Positions 1 through 11,740 of a stretch of 63,266 nt of DNA are shown piece after piece. The notes beneath the pieces are model-generated. The model was not told the DNA's origin and searched no databases. It saw nothing but the letters and a program-made list of their open reading frames with translations. A program made the translations under genes and the position numbers. Source of the DNA: Clostridiales bacterium (GTDB taxonomy: Bacteria > Bacillota > Clostridia > Clostridiales > Clostridiaceae); NCBI GenBank assembly GCA_012519155.1, contig JAAYQS010000201.1:1-63266 (forward strand). Reading direction: 5' to 3'. Numbering within the stretch: position 1 is the first letter of the stretch; each line of letters begins with the position of its first letter.

Positions 1-1050
<1,050 letters not shown>

Positions 1051-1190
1051 TTATTTATTTTTTGTTTACTTTTTTAATAAAGCATACCAAAAAAATCCTA
1101 TTTTTGCATATAAAAAAAACGACATAGTCGATTAATGTATAGTATGCCATTGATTAATTAATAAAAAAATAAAATTTTAGCATGCTAAAT

Positions 1191-1215
1191 CAAAATACAG
1201 ATTATCTGTATTTTG
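1191..1215 (-). repeat. 25-bp perfect inverted repeat in the guaB leader
   Basis: CAAAATACAG (1191-1200), a 5-base centre and CTGTATTTTG (1206-1215). It begins about 12 bases after the predicted start of transcription. It could be an operator or an RNA hairpin; it has no U-tract, so it is not itself a terminator. The rest of 1027-1353 is AT-rich, with two shorter palindromes (1120-1130 and 1176-1189). Confidence 0.6.
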
Positions 1216-1233
1216 AGTTTTCAAATTAAATTT

Positions 1234-1262
1234 ATTATAATGTATCAATTTGTCAAAGTCAA
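1234..1262 (-). promoter_or_regulatory. guaB promoter
   Basis: On the minus strand TTGACT (1257-1262), a 17-base spacer and a perfect TATAAT (1234-1239). Transcription should begin near 1227, giving a leader of about 200 nt before guaB. No purine-riboswitch core motifs were seen in that leader. Confidence 0.75.
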
Positions 1263-1353
1263 TAGAATACAAATGTAAAATTGAATTTTGACATATAAAA
1301 ATCAATTAAAAAACAATAAATATCAGAAAAACATTGTAATTTATCATTATTTT

Positions 1354-1767
1354 TTATGGCATGCAAACTTTATCATTTTCAACTTTAAAATCTTGTTTAC
1401 CTTCTACAATTTTTTGAAGTTCTCCATATGTTAATGTATCATCTACATTATCAATATAATTATCATCATTATCCTTATCAAGTTTTAAATAGTTACTATC
1501 AATAATTTTGTTTTTAAATGTCTTATAAGTATCATCCTCTTTTATTTGTTCTGCTTTATTGAAGTTATATGTTTGAGCAGCCATAACAACTTCCCTAGCC
1601 CCTACTAAAGCTTTTGTTTTTTTAGCCTCTTCAATATAACCTGCTATCTTAGGAATAGATACTGCAGATAAAATAGCTACTATTGCCATTACAGCTATAA
1701 GTTCAACTAATGTAAATCCTCTTTTTACGACTTTATTATTATTTAGTGGAAATATTTCTTTTTTCAT
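1354..1767 (-). CDS. type IV pilin-like protein (prepilin N-terminal methylation domain)
   Basis: A 137-residue protein with a class III (prepilin) signal: a short basic leader, then KRGFTLVELIAVMAIVAIL, with cleavage expected between G and F and the conserved Glu five residues after the cut. A single hydrophobic helix (about residues 18-40) is followed by a small polar domain. Proteins of this kind are processed by prepilin peptidase and built into type IV pili or pseudopili. No pilus assembly ATPase, platform or peptidase gene is nearby, so it is an orphan here. AAGGAG lies just upstream of the start. It sits between guaB and groEL with its own spacing. The exact pilin class is unknown. Confidence 0.85.
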   Translation of the reverse strand: MKKEIFPLNNNKVVKRGFTLVELIAVMAIVAILSAVSIPKIAGYIEEAKKTKALVGAREVVMAAQTYNFNKAEQIKEDDTYKTFKNKIIDSNYLKLDKDNDDNYIDNVDDTLTYGELQKIVEGKQDFKVENDKVCMP

Positions 1768-1861
1768 ATCAATTACTCCTTAATAATTATATTTTCCTTA
1801 CGGATATTATAATTATTACCACTTATTCAATTTTTATAATATTGTCCACTAATTTTTTTAT

Positions 1862-1906
1862 AAAAAGCTATAGCAAAAAGGCTATGCACTTTTTTATGCA
1901 TAGCCT
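1862..1906 (-). terminator. terminator of groESL
   Basis: A 10-bp stem (1879-1888 with 1897-1906) and an 8-base loop lie just after the groEL stop. On the minus strand it is followed by a TTTT tract and a second short T run. Confidence 0.8.
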
Positions 1907-1931
1907 ATATAATTATTTTTCTTATTTAATT

Positions 1932-3911
<1,980 letters not shown>

Positions 3912-3938
3912 TTAGCACTCACTCCATTAGAGTGCTAA
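3912..3938 (-). promoter_or_regulatory. CIRCE operator (HrcA binding site)
   Basis: TTAGCACTC, a 9-base spacer and GAGTGCTAA: an exact match to the CIRCE consensus. It lies immediately downstream of the groESL promoter, the standard position for HrcA repression. Confidence 0.97.
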
Positions 3939-3948
3939 TACAATTATT

Positions 3949-3977
3949 ATAATATATCTTCATGATATTTTATTCAA
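3949..3977 (-). promoter_or_regulatory. groESL promoter
   Basis: Minus strand TTGAAT (3972-3977), a 17-base spacer and TATTAT (3949-3954), just upstream of CIRCE. An overlapping TATAAT (3946-3951) would give a 20-base spacer. The rest of the 3909-4212 gap holds only AT-rich sequence and the next terminator. Confidence 0.6.
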
Positions 3978-4150
3978 ATAATACAATATATATTATACCC
4001 TCAATTTAGCCGATTATATGCTATTTCCTAAAAATATTGCAATATTACTCACTTTTTCTAAATAATTCTTTATTATAAATAATTAATTGTTACTTCAATA
4101 GTATATTTAATCAAAATACAAAACCACTTAATCTTAAGAATTAATTTTAT

Positions 4151-4190
4151 AAAAAAAGTGCTACCAATTACATAAATAATTGATAACACT
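4151..4190 (-). terminator. terminator of the hydrogenase gene
   Basis: A 14-bp stem (4157-4170 with 4177-4190) with a 6-base loop. The two mismatches become G-U pairs only in minus-strand RNA, and a run of seven U follows (4151-4157). Confidence 0.85.
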
Positions 4191-4212
4191 AAAATTTATA
4201 TATAAGGCTTGT

Positions 4213-5703
4213 TTACTTTTCTAAGTTTATACCAGTAAATTCTTCAATTTTTTCGTCAGCTAAAACCGATTTTCTTGATGCCTGCATATTTTCTTTCATG
4301 AATTTTCCCTTTGCTTTCATTGTAGGTGTTATTTTAGATGCACCATTTATGCAACCACCTTCACACATCATACCTTCAATAAAGTTTCCTGGCATTTTTC
4401 CTACTTTGGCCATAGTCATTGTTCTTTTAATTTCATCAGGTCCAGATACCTTAACAGGTTTAAATTCTATATCTATGTTCTTATCCTTAACATAGTTTTG
4501 TATAGCTGCAGTAAGACCACCTAAGGCTCCAAAACCTCTACCAAATGTTGATGCTTCATCTACTACTTCATCTTCACATTCTGCCGGATTTATGTCAAAA
4601 GCTTCAAATAACGCAGCTAATTCTTCAAATGTTATTACATAATCAGTTGAATCTTTTAAATTTTTCTTAGCAGCTTCACTCTTTTTAGCTGTACAAGGTC
4701 CTATAAACACAACCTTAGCATCCTTGTCTTTCATCTTTATATATCTTCCTGCTGCAACCATAGGTGATACAGTTCCTGATATTCTATCTACCTGATCTGG
4801 GAATACCTTTTCTATATATGAATGGAATCCAGGGCAACATGAATTTGTCATGTACTTATCTCCTCTTTCCATTCTTTCTACAAATTCATTACTTTCATGA
4901 ACAGTTACTGCATCTGCTCCACATGCAGCTTCAACCATATCTACAAAGCCTAATTTTTTAATTGCATTTTTTATTTGTCCATATTTTACCTTCATTCCAA
5001 ATTGACCAGCTATTGCAGGTGCAACTGTTGCATATATCTTTTCCTTATTTGATAACGCCTTTGCAACAGGAACAATTAAACTCTTATCTGAAATAGCACC
5101 GAATGGACATGCAGCCATACATGCACCACAATTAATACATTTACTTTCATCTATTTTAGATCTTCTAGTTTCTTTATCTATTTCTAATGCTCCAGTTGGA
5201 CAGACAACCTTACATGGTCTCATAACTTCTGCTATAGCATTGTATGGACAAACTTTTTTACACATACCACATTCTTTACATATTTCATAATTTATAAACG
5301 CTCTTCCATTAATATAGCTTATAGCACCAAAGTTACAAGCTTCTTGACATTTATGGGCCACACAATTTCTACAAGAATCTGTAACAGAATACTTATTTAT
5401 TGGACATTTATCACAAGCTGCTTCTATTACATACATTATCTGTTCATTTTCTTTTATATCTATTAAATTCTTATTTTCACTATCTCCATTTGCTAAAAAT
5501 CCTGCTGCAAGTTTTGCTCTTTCTAAAACTATTGCTCTTTCCTTATATACGCAACATCTATAGTGGGCTACATCGCCTTTTATTACTTCGTAAGGAATCT
5601 TTTCTATATTTTCTTCTGTAACTAAATCCTTCATTGCTAATTTTGCAACTTCTGTCAAAACTTCATGTTTTAATTTACTCAAACGATTTTCAAACTCAAA
5701 CAT
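4213..5703 (-). CDS. group B-like [FeFe] hydrogenase-type protein with ferredoxin domains
   Basis: A 496-residue iron-sulfur protein. Residues 50-125 are cysteine-rich. Two further [4Fe-4S] regions follow (CKECGMCKKVCP near 142-153 and CINCGACMAACP near 189-200). The H-cluster domain begins near 225, with L1 NSCCPGF (about 287-293), L2 GPCTAKKSEA (335-344) and L3 EGMMCEGGCINGAS (443-456). All four H-cluster cysteines are present, but L1 has Phe where the group A motif has Trp, and L2 has Gly for Met. This suits the poorly studied group B enzymes, which probably oxidise ferredoxin and form H2. The start at 5703 is chosen over 5736 because GGAGG lies at about 5710-5714. A Rex-type palindrome sits upstream. 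Confidence 0.85.
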   Translation of the reverse strand: MFEFENRLSKLKHEVLTEVAKLAMKDLVTEENIEKIPYEVIKGDVAHYRCCVYKERAIVLERAKLAAGFLANGDSENKNLIDIKENEQIMYVIEAACDKCPINKYSVTDSCRNCVAHKCQEACNFGAISYINGRAFINYEICKECGMCKKVCPYNAIAEVMRPCKVVCPTGALEIDKETRRSKIDESKCINCGACMAACPFGAISDKSLIVPVAKALSNKEKIYATVAPAIAGQFGMKVKYGQIKNAIKKLGFVDMVEAACGADAVTVHESNEFVERMERGDKYMTNSCCPGFHSYIEKVFPDQVDRISGTVSPMVAAGRYIKMKDKDAKVVFIGPCTAKKSEAAKKNLKDSTDYVITFEELAALFEAFDINPAECEDEVVDEASTFGRGFGALGGLTAAIQNYVKDKNIDIEFKPVKVSGPDEIKRTMTMAKVGKMPGNFIEGMMCEGGCINGASKITPTMKAKGKFMKENMQASRKSVLADEKIEEFTGINLEK

Positions 5704-5738
5704 TATTTTCCTCCATATTATTTTTTCACCACACATTA

Positions 5739-5768
5739 TATAGATTGTTATAAAAATAACAATCTATA
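5739..5768 (-). promoter_or_regulatory. Rex-type operator upstream of the hydrogenase gene
   Basis: A 30-bp perfect palindrome with 13-base arms. Its core TTGTTATAAAAATAACAA (5745-5762) matches the Rex pattern TTGTTAA-N4-TTAACAA at all but one base per half. It lies about 36-66 bases before the start codon. A TATAAT (5772-5777) is directly upstream, so bound Rex would cover the transcription start. Known of the family: Rex leaves DNA when NADH is high. Inferred: the hydrogenase gene is derepressed under reducing conditions. Confidence 0.75.
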
Positions 5769-5911
5769 CATATTATAACATACTTTAAAAGTAAAATAAT
5801 GCATATATGGAGTTTTTAATTTATTTTTAGCTTTTTCTTCCAAACAATATACTTTTTATACTGTATACTTTACTTTATTAATAAATTAATAATTATATTT
5901 AAATAAAAATG

Positions 5912-6802
5912 TTAATCTATATTTATCCTATTTTCCCTTGCATTATAAAATAGGTATTGCTGAGCAAATCCAGATAATTCTTTAAATTTATTTCTAGCAA
6001 AAATTCTTATTTTATTTAGGGATACATCTTCTATACCATAAAAATGTATCATAGCTCTTTTTACCCATACATCAACAGGAAACGCAGATGTTTTTTTCAT
6101 AGAAAAAAGCATTATGCAATCAGCAACTTTACTACCTACTCCCTTAAATTTTTGAAGTTCTGTGTGGCATAAATCATCATTTAATTCTTTAATGTAATCA
6201 AGATTATATGATTCATCTTCATTATTTAATAGATTATTTATAGTATCTACTATATATTTACTCCTAAAAGATGCTCCTGTTTCTCTTATTTCATCCTCCG
6301 TAGCACCTGAAATCTCTTGTATAGTTGGAAATGCATAATATGTTTCTCCATTATATGTTATTTTTTTGCCATATTTTTTTGAGATTCTCTCAATTGTCCT
6401 TGAAATAACAGGAATACTATTTCTTGCAGAAATAATAAAACTAATAAGCATTTCAAACGGTTCTTGATTTAATATTCTAATACCGTATCCATACTTTACA
6501 CTCTCTTTTAATATAGGATCTTTACTTAGTTCCTTTTTTATACTTGTATAATCTCTATGTAAATCAAAATATTCCAGCCATATATTATAAAAATCATCTT
6601 TTGTTGAATTTAATATTGTTACAGTATCATCTTTTTGAATAACTTCAATAACTCTTTCATAAGCAACACCTACATAATCTAATTCCTTTATCTTTTTCCA
6701 CCTAAAACATTGACCACATTCTGCAATTTGCTTTATGTTGAAATTTTCTACATTTTTTAAAACTATACTATTGTCATTACAAATTATCTTTTTAAAATCC
6801 AC
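5912..6802 (-). CDS. ogg: 8-oxoguanine DNA glycosylase / AP lyase, OGG1 type
   Basis: Base-excision repair enzyme that removes 8-oxoguanine and nicks the abasic site. The protein is 296 residues: an N-terminal OGG domain (about 1-115), then the helix-hairpin-helix-GPD fold. GVGSKVADCIMLF carries the catalytic Lys near residue 225, and AFPVDVWVKR carries the catalytic Asp near 244. These match the Lys249/Asp268 pair of the human enzyme. OGG1-type enzymes are uncommon in bacteria but known in clostridia. It is a single gene with no visible link to its neighbours; the preceding 5763-5911 stretch is AT-rich and featureless apart from the hydrogenase promoter. Confidence 0.9.
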   Translation of the reverse strand: MDFKKIICNDNSIVLKNVENFNIKQIAECGQCFRWKKIKELDYVGVAYERVIEVIQKDDTVTILNSTKDDFYNIWLEYFDLHRDYTSIKKELSKDPILKESVKYGYGIRILNQEPFEMLISFIISARNSIPVISRTIERISKKYGKKITYNGETYYAFPTIQEISGATEDEIRETGASFRSKYIVDTINNLLNNEDESYNLDYIKELNDDLCHTELQKFKGVGSKVADCIMLFSMKKTSAFPVDVWVKRAMIHFYGIEDVSLNKIRIFARNKFKELSGFAQQYLFYNARENRINID

Positions 6803-6972
6803 TTTATCACCTCATTATTTCTTATTATACACTAAAAAAGTACTATTAATTCCAAATATAAAGTAACCTATTTTATGTACTATTTGTAAAATTTCAAAGA
6901 AAATTATAAATTCTAAAAATTATATGACGAAAATTATTTATGGTATGAAATATAATAGGGAGATGATTAAAA

Positions 6973-8484
6973 ATGATTAATACTAAAAATAAACTCATAA
7001 ATAAGATTTACAATCTTGATGAATTAGGTAAATACAATTGTACAGTATTATGCTTTTTAACATTTGAAGAAATTATTTTAACAATTGTTTATTTAATAAA
7101 TGCAATACGAGGAACCTTTAATGTAATTTTAGATTCTGCATTAACACTGCTGTTTCTTGCCACAATTATACTAGGTTGGACAAAATTTATTAAAAAGCCT
7201 AATAATAATTTTAACAAGCACCTTGTTTCTTATGGCTTTGCATTGTTTTATACAATTATTTTAATTGGTTCAAATAATACTTCTTCTGTAACTTATGTTA
7301 TACCAATGGTAATAGCTATTACTGTATATAGGGATATTAAATATTCTGCAAAAATATGTATATGTATTGTAATTGAAAATATAATTTTTTCTTTTTTATA
7401 TTACAATGGAACTCTTAATGCTCAATCTAATTTAGAACAAATATTATTGCAATTGTTAATTATTACATTAACATGTATATGTGGTGTATATGTTTCATTT
7501 ATAAATCTTCATATTAGTAATGAAAAACTAAAAAGCATAAATAACCAAAAAAATACTTTAACTGATATGATAAAAAAAATAACAACAAAATCTCATAATA
7601 TATCTGATAAAGTTACTGAAATAGAAGGAAAAATGAACATACTAGAAACTTCATCAATAGATACAAAAAATTCAATGGCAGAAGTAAAAACAGGTTCTAC
7701 AAATACTGCAGATGCAGTGCAAAATCAATTAATAAAAACAGATGAAATTCAAGAACACATAAAAACTGTAAAATCTGCTTCTGAAACAATCGATTCAAAT
7801 GTAATGGAGTCACAAAACTTAATTGGAGATGGTCAAAATTCAATTGATAATTTAATTAATTACGGAAAGATATCTAGCCAATCAAGCACTAAAGTAAAAG
7901 TTGAACTGGAAAAATTAAATGAATATACATCTAAAATGAATTCCATTGTTGAAGTTATAGACAATGTTGCAGATGAAACTAGCCTTTTATCATTAAATGC
8001 ATCAATTGAAGCAGCAAGAGCTGGTGAAGCTGGTAAAGGTTTTGCTGTAGTTGCTAGTGAAATTTCAGACCTAGCAAGTCAAACCCAAAGCGCAACTGGA
8101 AACATAGGATCACTTATTGAAAATATTACAAAAGAACTTTCAATAGTTGTAGAATTAATTAATACATTAATTGAAAATAATGAGACACAAAATAATTACG
8201 CCATAAATACTGCTGAAAACTTTAATAAAATTTCAAAAAATTCTTCAAACATAAAAATACTTTGCAGCGAACTAAACAACAATATAAATATACTTGATGC
8301 TGCTAATATTTCAATAACTGACGATATACAAACTATAAGTGCAATTACAGAAGAGGTTTCTGCTCATTCTGAAAATACCTTTGAAATAAGTAACAAAAAT
8401 GTTGAAATAGTAAAGGCTGTAAAATCACTTGTAAATTTACTAAATGAAGAATCTAACGAATTGAAAAAATTAGGGAACAAATAG
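6973..8484 (+). CDS. methyl-accepting chemotaxis protein with a six-helix membrane sensor
   Basis: A 503-residue receptor. The first ~190 residues form about six hydrophobic helices with almost no extracellular domain, so it may sense something in or near the membrane. There is no clear HAMP domain. The C-terminal half is a coiled-coil signalling domain whose hairpin tip reads [20 protein letters not shown], the CheA/CheW contact region. No C-terminal CheR-tethering pentapeptide is visible. GGGAGATG serves as ribosome site. It is the only plus-strand gene in the first 31 kb and is convergent with the sugar ABC operon, sharing a bidirectional terminator. The ligand is unknown. Confidence 0.9.
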   Translation: MINTKNKLINKIYNLDELGKYNCTVLCFLTFEEIILTIVYLINAIRGTFNVILDSALTLLFLATIILGWTKFIKKPNNNFNKHLVSYGFALFYTIILIGSNNTSSVTYVIPMVIAITVYRDIKYSAKICICIVIENIIFSFLYYNGTLNAQSNLEQILLQLLIITLTCICGVYVSFINLHISNEKLKSINNQKNTLTDMIKKITTKSHNISDKVTEIEGKMNILETSSIDTKNSMAEVKTGSTNTADAVQNQLIKTDEIQEHIKTVKSASETIDSNVMESQNLIGDGQNSIDNLINYGKISSQSSTKVKVELEKLNEYTSKMNSIVEVIDNVADETSLLSLNASIEAARAGEAGKGFAVVASEISDLASQTQSATGNIGSLIENITKELSIVVELINTLIENNETQNNYAINTAENFNKISKNSSNIKILCSELNNNINILDAANISITDDIQTISAITEEVSAHSENTFEISNKNVEIVKAVKSLVNLLNEESNELKKLGNK

Positions 8485-8485
8485 T

Positions 8486-8531
8486 AAAAAGCGTAACTAA
8501 GTATATAATTACATACTTAGTTACGTTTTTT
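8486..8531. terminator. bidirectional terminator
   Basis: A 13-bp perfect stem (8492-8504 with 8513-8525) and 8-base loop, flanked by five A on the left and six T on the right. It ends the MCP gene on the plus strand and the sugar ABC operon on the minus strand. Confidence 0.9.
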
Positions 8532-9396
8532 ATTTTACACTGCCTTCTGTAATAGATCTTATTATTTGTTTTTGGGCTATCATATAGAATATAATAACTG
8601 GAATAATTGTTATAACAAGCCCAGCCAATGCTAAATTCCACTGCTTAGTAAATTGTCCAAAGAAATAAAATGTTTTTAGTGGTATAGTCTGAGTACCACT
8701 TTTATTAATAACAAGTGATGGAAGTAAATAGTCATTCCATATCCAAACAAGATTTAAAATAACTACAGTAATAGTTGTAGGTTTCAAAAGTGGAAAAATT
8801 ATATACCAAAATGTTTGAAATTTGCTACATCCATCAATCATAGCAGCATCATCTAAATCTCTTGGAATGCTCTTTACAAATCCATGATATAAAAATATTG
8901 AAAGTGATGATCCAAAGCCAAAATACATAAATATAAGACCTGGCACATTAAGCATATTAAGTTTACCCATAATATTTACAAGTGGAAGCATTACAGCTTG
9001 AAATGGTACTAGCATTGATACAACAAACATCATAAAAATTATATTACTCTTTTTGCCTCTGGTTCTTTGTAAATTCCATGCTGCCATGGAGGTAAATATT
9101 ACTATAATGGCAATACTTACTACTGAAACAAGTACAGACATTCCAAAGGCTCTTAAAAAATCTAGTTTTTCAAAGGCATCTACGTAATTGTCAAATACCC
9201 ACTCTATGGGCATTGTTAATGTATCTTTGAATATTTCTTTTTTGCTTTTAAAGGAATTAATAATAAGAATATAAAAAGGTGATAAAAATATTAATCCTAA
9301 AATAATCCCAAGTACGTACAAAGCTACTTTCTTTATTTTTGAATCACCAGATACAAGCTCTTCATTGTTTTCCAAATCTTTTGTTCTTTTTCCCAT
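8530..9396 (-). CDS. carbohydrate ABC transporter permease, MalG type
   Basis: Second membrane subunit of a CUT1-type sugar importer, 288 residues with six predicted helices. The cytoplasmic EAA loop reads DLDDAAMIDGCSKFQTFWYI (about residues 180-200), with the conserved Gly and the following FPLLKP. It starts directly after the upstream permease stop. Its last codon overlaps the shared terminator. No ATPase gene is in the cluster, so a shared MsmK/MalK-type ATPase elsewhere is likely. The substrate cannot be told; alpha-glucosides or oligosaccharides are typical for this class. Confidence 0.93.
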   Translation of the reverse strand: MGKRTKDLENNEELVSGDSKIKKVALYVLGIILGLIFLSPFYILIINSFKSKKEIFKDTLTMPIEWVFDNYVDAFEKLDFLRAFGMSVLVSVVSIAIIVIFTSMAAWNLQRTRGKKSNIIFMMFVVSMLVPFQAVMLPLVNIMGKLNMLNVPGLIFMYFGFGSSLSIFLYHGFVKSIPRDLDDAAMIDGCSKFQTFWYIIFPLLKPTTITVVILNLVWIWNDYLLPSLVINKSGTQTIPLKTFYFFGQFTKQWNLALAGLVITIIPVIIFYMIAQKQIIRSITEGSVK

Positions 9397-9978
9397 TTAA
9401 GCCTCAACCTCCTTTTTCTTTGAAAAATAAACTTGAGATAAGGATATTATTCCAACTATCACTAGTAAAATGACTGCTTTAGCTTGAGCTTGACCCATTA
9501 AGTTCTTTTGAAATGCAGTATTATATATATTCATAGCCATCATTTGAGTAGCATTTCCAGGACCACCAGCAGTTAATGAAAGATTTTGATCATAAAGCTT
9601 AAATGAATTAGATAATGTTAAAAATACACTTACAGTAAATGCAGGTCTTACAAGTGGGAAAATAATGTGCCTAAGCCTATGCCAAGCATTAGCCCCATCA
9701 ATAGTAGCTGCTTCTAAAAGATCCTTTGATATATTTTGAATTCCTGATATATATATAATCATTAAATATCCAGCCATTTGCCAACTCATTAATATTACAA
9801 GCCCTAAAAATCCTGTTTTTTCATTTGATAGCCATCCTTTAAGCCATTCTTGATTTAAGGTGTTTCCAAGTGATGCAAAAACTTCTTTAAATATAAATTG
9901 CCAAATAAATCCCAATATAAGACCACCAATTAAATTAGGCATAAAAAATATAGTTTTTAATGCTCCATTTATTTTCAT
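9397..9978 (-). CDS. carbohydrate ABC permease, MalF type: C-terminal part after a frameshift
   Basis: Holds the last ~190 residues of the first permease, including the EAA loop DLLEAATIDGANAWHRLRHI. It opens with MKINGALKTIFFMPNLIGG, which in intact MalF-type permeases continues directly from the helix encoded just upstream. The ATG overlaps the stop of the N-terminal part (ATGA). Adding one A to the run of six A (T run at 9978-9983) joins the two frames into a permease of about 286 residues. It could be a natural split with coupled translation, a slippage site, a broken gene or a base-calling error. A stand-alone C-terminal half would lack the first helices. Confidence 0.75.
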   Translation of the reverse strand: MKINGALKTIFFMPNLIGGLILGFIWQFIFKEVFASLGNTLNQEWLKGWLSNEKTGFLGLVILMSWQMAGYLMIIYISGIQNISKDLLEAATIDGANAWHRLRHIIFPLVRPAFTVSVFLTLSNSFKLYDQNLSLTAGGPGNATQMMAMNIYNTAFQKNLMGQAQAKAVILLVIVGIISLSQVYFSKKKEVEA

Positions 9979-10256
9979 TTTTTAGTTACCAAAAGTGCAA
10001 GTCCAAAACCCATAATATTTAATATAATAACTGATACTATAGTAAATTTAGTAGTAAACCAAAATGAATTTCTAAACTCTGCATCTTTAAATGATGATAT
10101 ATAATTTTTTAATCCAACAAAATCTGCATTATTTCCTATGCCATTCCAATCTGTAAATGAATAGTATATCCCCATAATAAGTGGAATCAAAACAACTAAT
10201 ATAAATGCCACAAGTACAGGCGCTAAAAACAGCCAAAAAGATATTTTCTTCTTCAC
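9975..10256 (-). CDS. carbohydrate ABC permease, MalF type: N-terminal part before a frameshift
   Basis: Encodes the first two membrane helices of the MalF-like subunit (VKKKISFWLFLAPVLVAF onwards), then stops after ...LALLVTKK, in the middle of the permease. The start is placed at GTG 10256 because AAGGGGAG (10263-10270) sits at ideal spacing and the family begins there. The in-frame ATG at 10313 would overlap the binding-protein gene by 17 bases. The stop arises right after AAA AAA, and the frame one base back continues the permease without a gap, so this fragment and the next are one gene in evolutionary terms. Confidence 0.75.
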   Translation of the reverse strand: MKKKISFWLFLAPVLVAFILVVLIPLIMGIYYSFTDWNGIGNNADFVGLKNYISSFKDAEFRNSFWFTTKFTIVSVIILNIMGFGLALLVTKK

Positions 10257-10296
10257 AAAAGCTCTCCCCTTTACATCTTTAAGTTTATTTCTTTGT

Positions 10297-11604
10297 TTAT
10301 TGATTTCTAGCATTGCTCCAAGTTTCTTTTTGAGTTTTTACAAATTGTTCCCATGTATAGTCACCACTAAAGTATTTTTGCATGTCAGCTCCTATATTGT
10401 TTTCTCCCCATCCTGTAGGATATCCCATAAATACCCAAGGCATTGTTTTTCCTTCATTACAATATTTAATAACAGATTTTGATAAAGGATCCTTAGGCTG
10501 CAATTCATCAGAATCATAACCTTTAATTGCTGGAATAAAATTAAAATCATTTACAATTCTTTTTTTACCTTCATCAGAAGTATAAAGCCAATTTAAAAAG
10601 TCTTTAGCTGCTTCCTTTTCCTCATCAGTTTTAGTAGAATTTACAGCCCAATAATATGGAACTCCCACAGGAATTTTCCCTTCTGAAACACCTTCAAGAG
10701 GCATTGGTAATATTCCTACGTTATCTGCTATTTTTTCATCAATTCCTTTTAATGTCCCATAAATCCAATTTCCCTGTTGAATAATTGCTGCTTTTCCTAG
10801 TGCAAATTGCTTTTCAACTTGTGTAGAATAGTCAACTCCATTAACTGATGAATCTTTTCCATCTGGTTTATATGCATATTTTAATTCTAAATCCACTAAT
10901 TTTTTTAATTGGTCTGCATATTTAAATTCTATACTTTTTGATTCATATGCTTCCTTAGAACTTTTAAATTCATTAGAAAAAGCTACATTAGTTAAATGAA
11001 GTCCCTGTACCCACTTTTCGTTTCCAGGAAGTACAAATACACTATCTATTCCAAGTTCAGCCTTTTTAGAATCTAATGTTTCAAATGCCTTTTGCAACTC
11101 ATCAAAAGTAGCTATTTTCTCTGCATCAATTCCTGCCTTGCTTAACAATTCCTTATTATATACAAGGCCATACCCTTCTTGTGCTAATGGCATTCCATAA
11201 ACTTTGCCATTTAATGTTACTGCATCTAATGTTCCATCATATGCTTTTTGAACCCAACTTTCAGCACTTAGATCTTCCAATTTATCCTTCCAATCATTTG
11301 CATCTTGAGTGCCTCCAATATTATATATAACTGGTTCTTCTCCAGAACTAAATTTTGTCTTAAGTGCTGCATTATAATCACTTCCGCCACCAACAGTTTC
11401 AACATTTATCTCTACATTAGGATTTTCTTTTTCATATTCTTTTGCCGCATCCTCTAATGCCTCCTTTGCTTCTACTTTGTATTGAAAAATATCCACGCTA
11501 ACCTTTTTGCTATTGCTACTTGAATTACATCCTTCAATACTAAATACTGACAAAACTGTTGCTGTTAATGTTAATAAAGCTACCAATTTCCTTACCTTTT
11601 TCAT
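10297..11604 (-). CDS. extracellular sugar-binding lipoprotein of the ABC importer
   Basis: Solute-binding protein (SBP_bac_1 type), 435 residues. A lipoprotein signal of about 25 residues ends in the box SIEGC, with the lipid-bearing Cys near position 26 followed by NSSSNSK. The mature part looks like a maltose/oligosaccharide binder (VDIFQYKVEAKEALEDAAKE; late motif AAKDFLNWLYTSDEGKK). The start at 11604 rather than 11643 is set by GGGGGAG just upstream. It is the first gene of the operon with the two permeases. An AT-rich stretch with a TATAAT-like box lies upstream; no clear catabolite operator was seen. Confidence 0.92.
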   Translation of the reverse strand: MKKVRKLVALLTLTATVLSVFSIEGCNSSSNSKKVSVDIFQYKVEAKEALEDAAKEYEKENPNVEINVETVGGGSDYNAALKTKFSSGEEPVIYNIGGTQDANDWKDKLEDLSAESWVQKAYDGTLDAVTLNGKVYGMPLAQEGYGLVYNKELLSKAGIDAEKIATFDELQKAFETLDSKKAELGIDSVFVLPGNEKWVQGLHLTNVAFSNEFKSSKEAYESKSIEFKYADQLKKLVDLELKYAYKPDGKDSSVNGVDYSTQVEKQFALGKAAIIQQGNWIYGTLKGIDEKIADNVGILPMPLEGVSEGKIPVGVPYYWAVNSTKTDEEKEAAKDFLNWLYTSDEGKKRIVNDFNFIPAIKGYDSDELQPKDPLSKSVIKYCNEGKTMPWVFMGYPTGWGENNIGADMQKYFSGDYTWEQFVKTQKETWSNARNQ

Positions 11605-11740
11605 AAAGTCTCCCCCACTTTTTATAGATTTTGTACAAAACAAATTGAAAGATAAATAATTTAACTTCCATATTATATATTATGTATTATGTTCTAAGAA
11701 TATTACCATATTATGTATTTTTTTTATTGAAATAAGGTAA

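Noticed and set aside
1081..1262. Purine (guanine) riboswitch ahead of guaB
   Set aside because: The conserved junction sequences of the purine aptamer are not present on the minus strand.
8453..8641. 62-codon minus-strand ORF across the MCP/permease boundary
   Set aside because: Overlaps the MalG-type permease in another frame and spans a strong bidirectional terminator.
9975..9984. Classical -1 programmed frameshift heptamer in the malF-like gene
   Set aside because: The site is T AAA AAA TGA, which does not fit X-XXY-YYZ with matching first base; slippage remains possible but the standard motif is absent.
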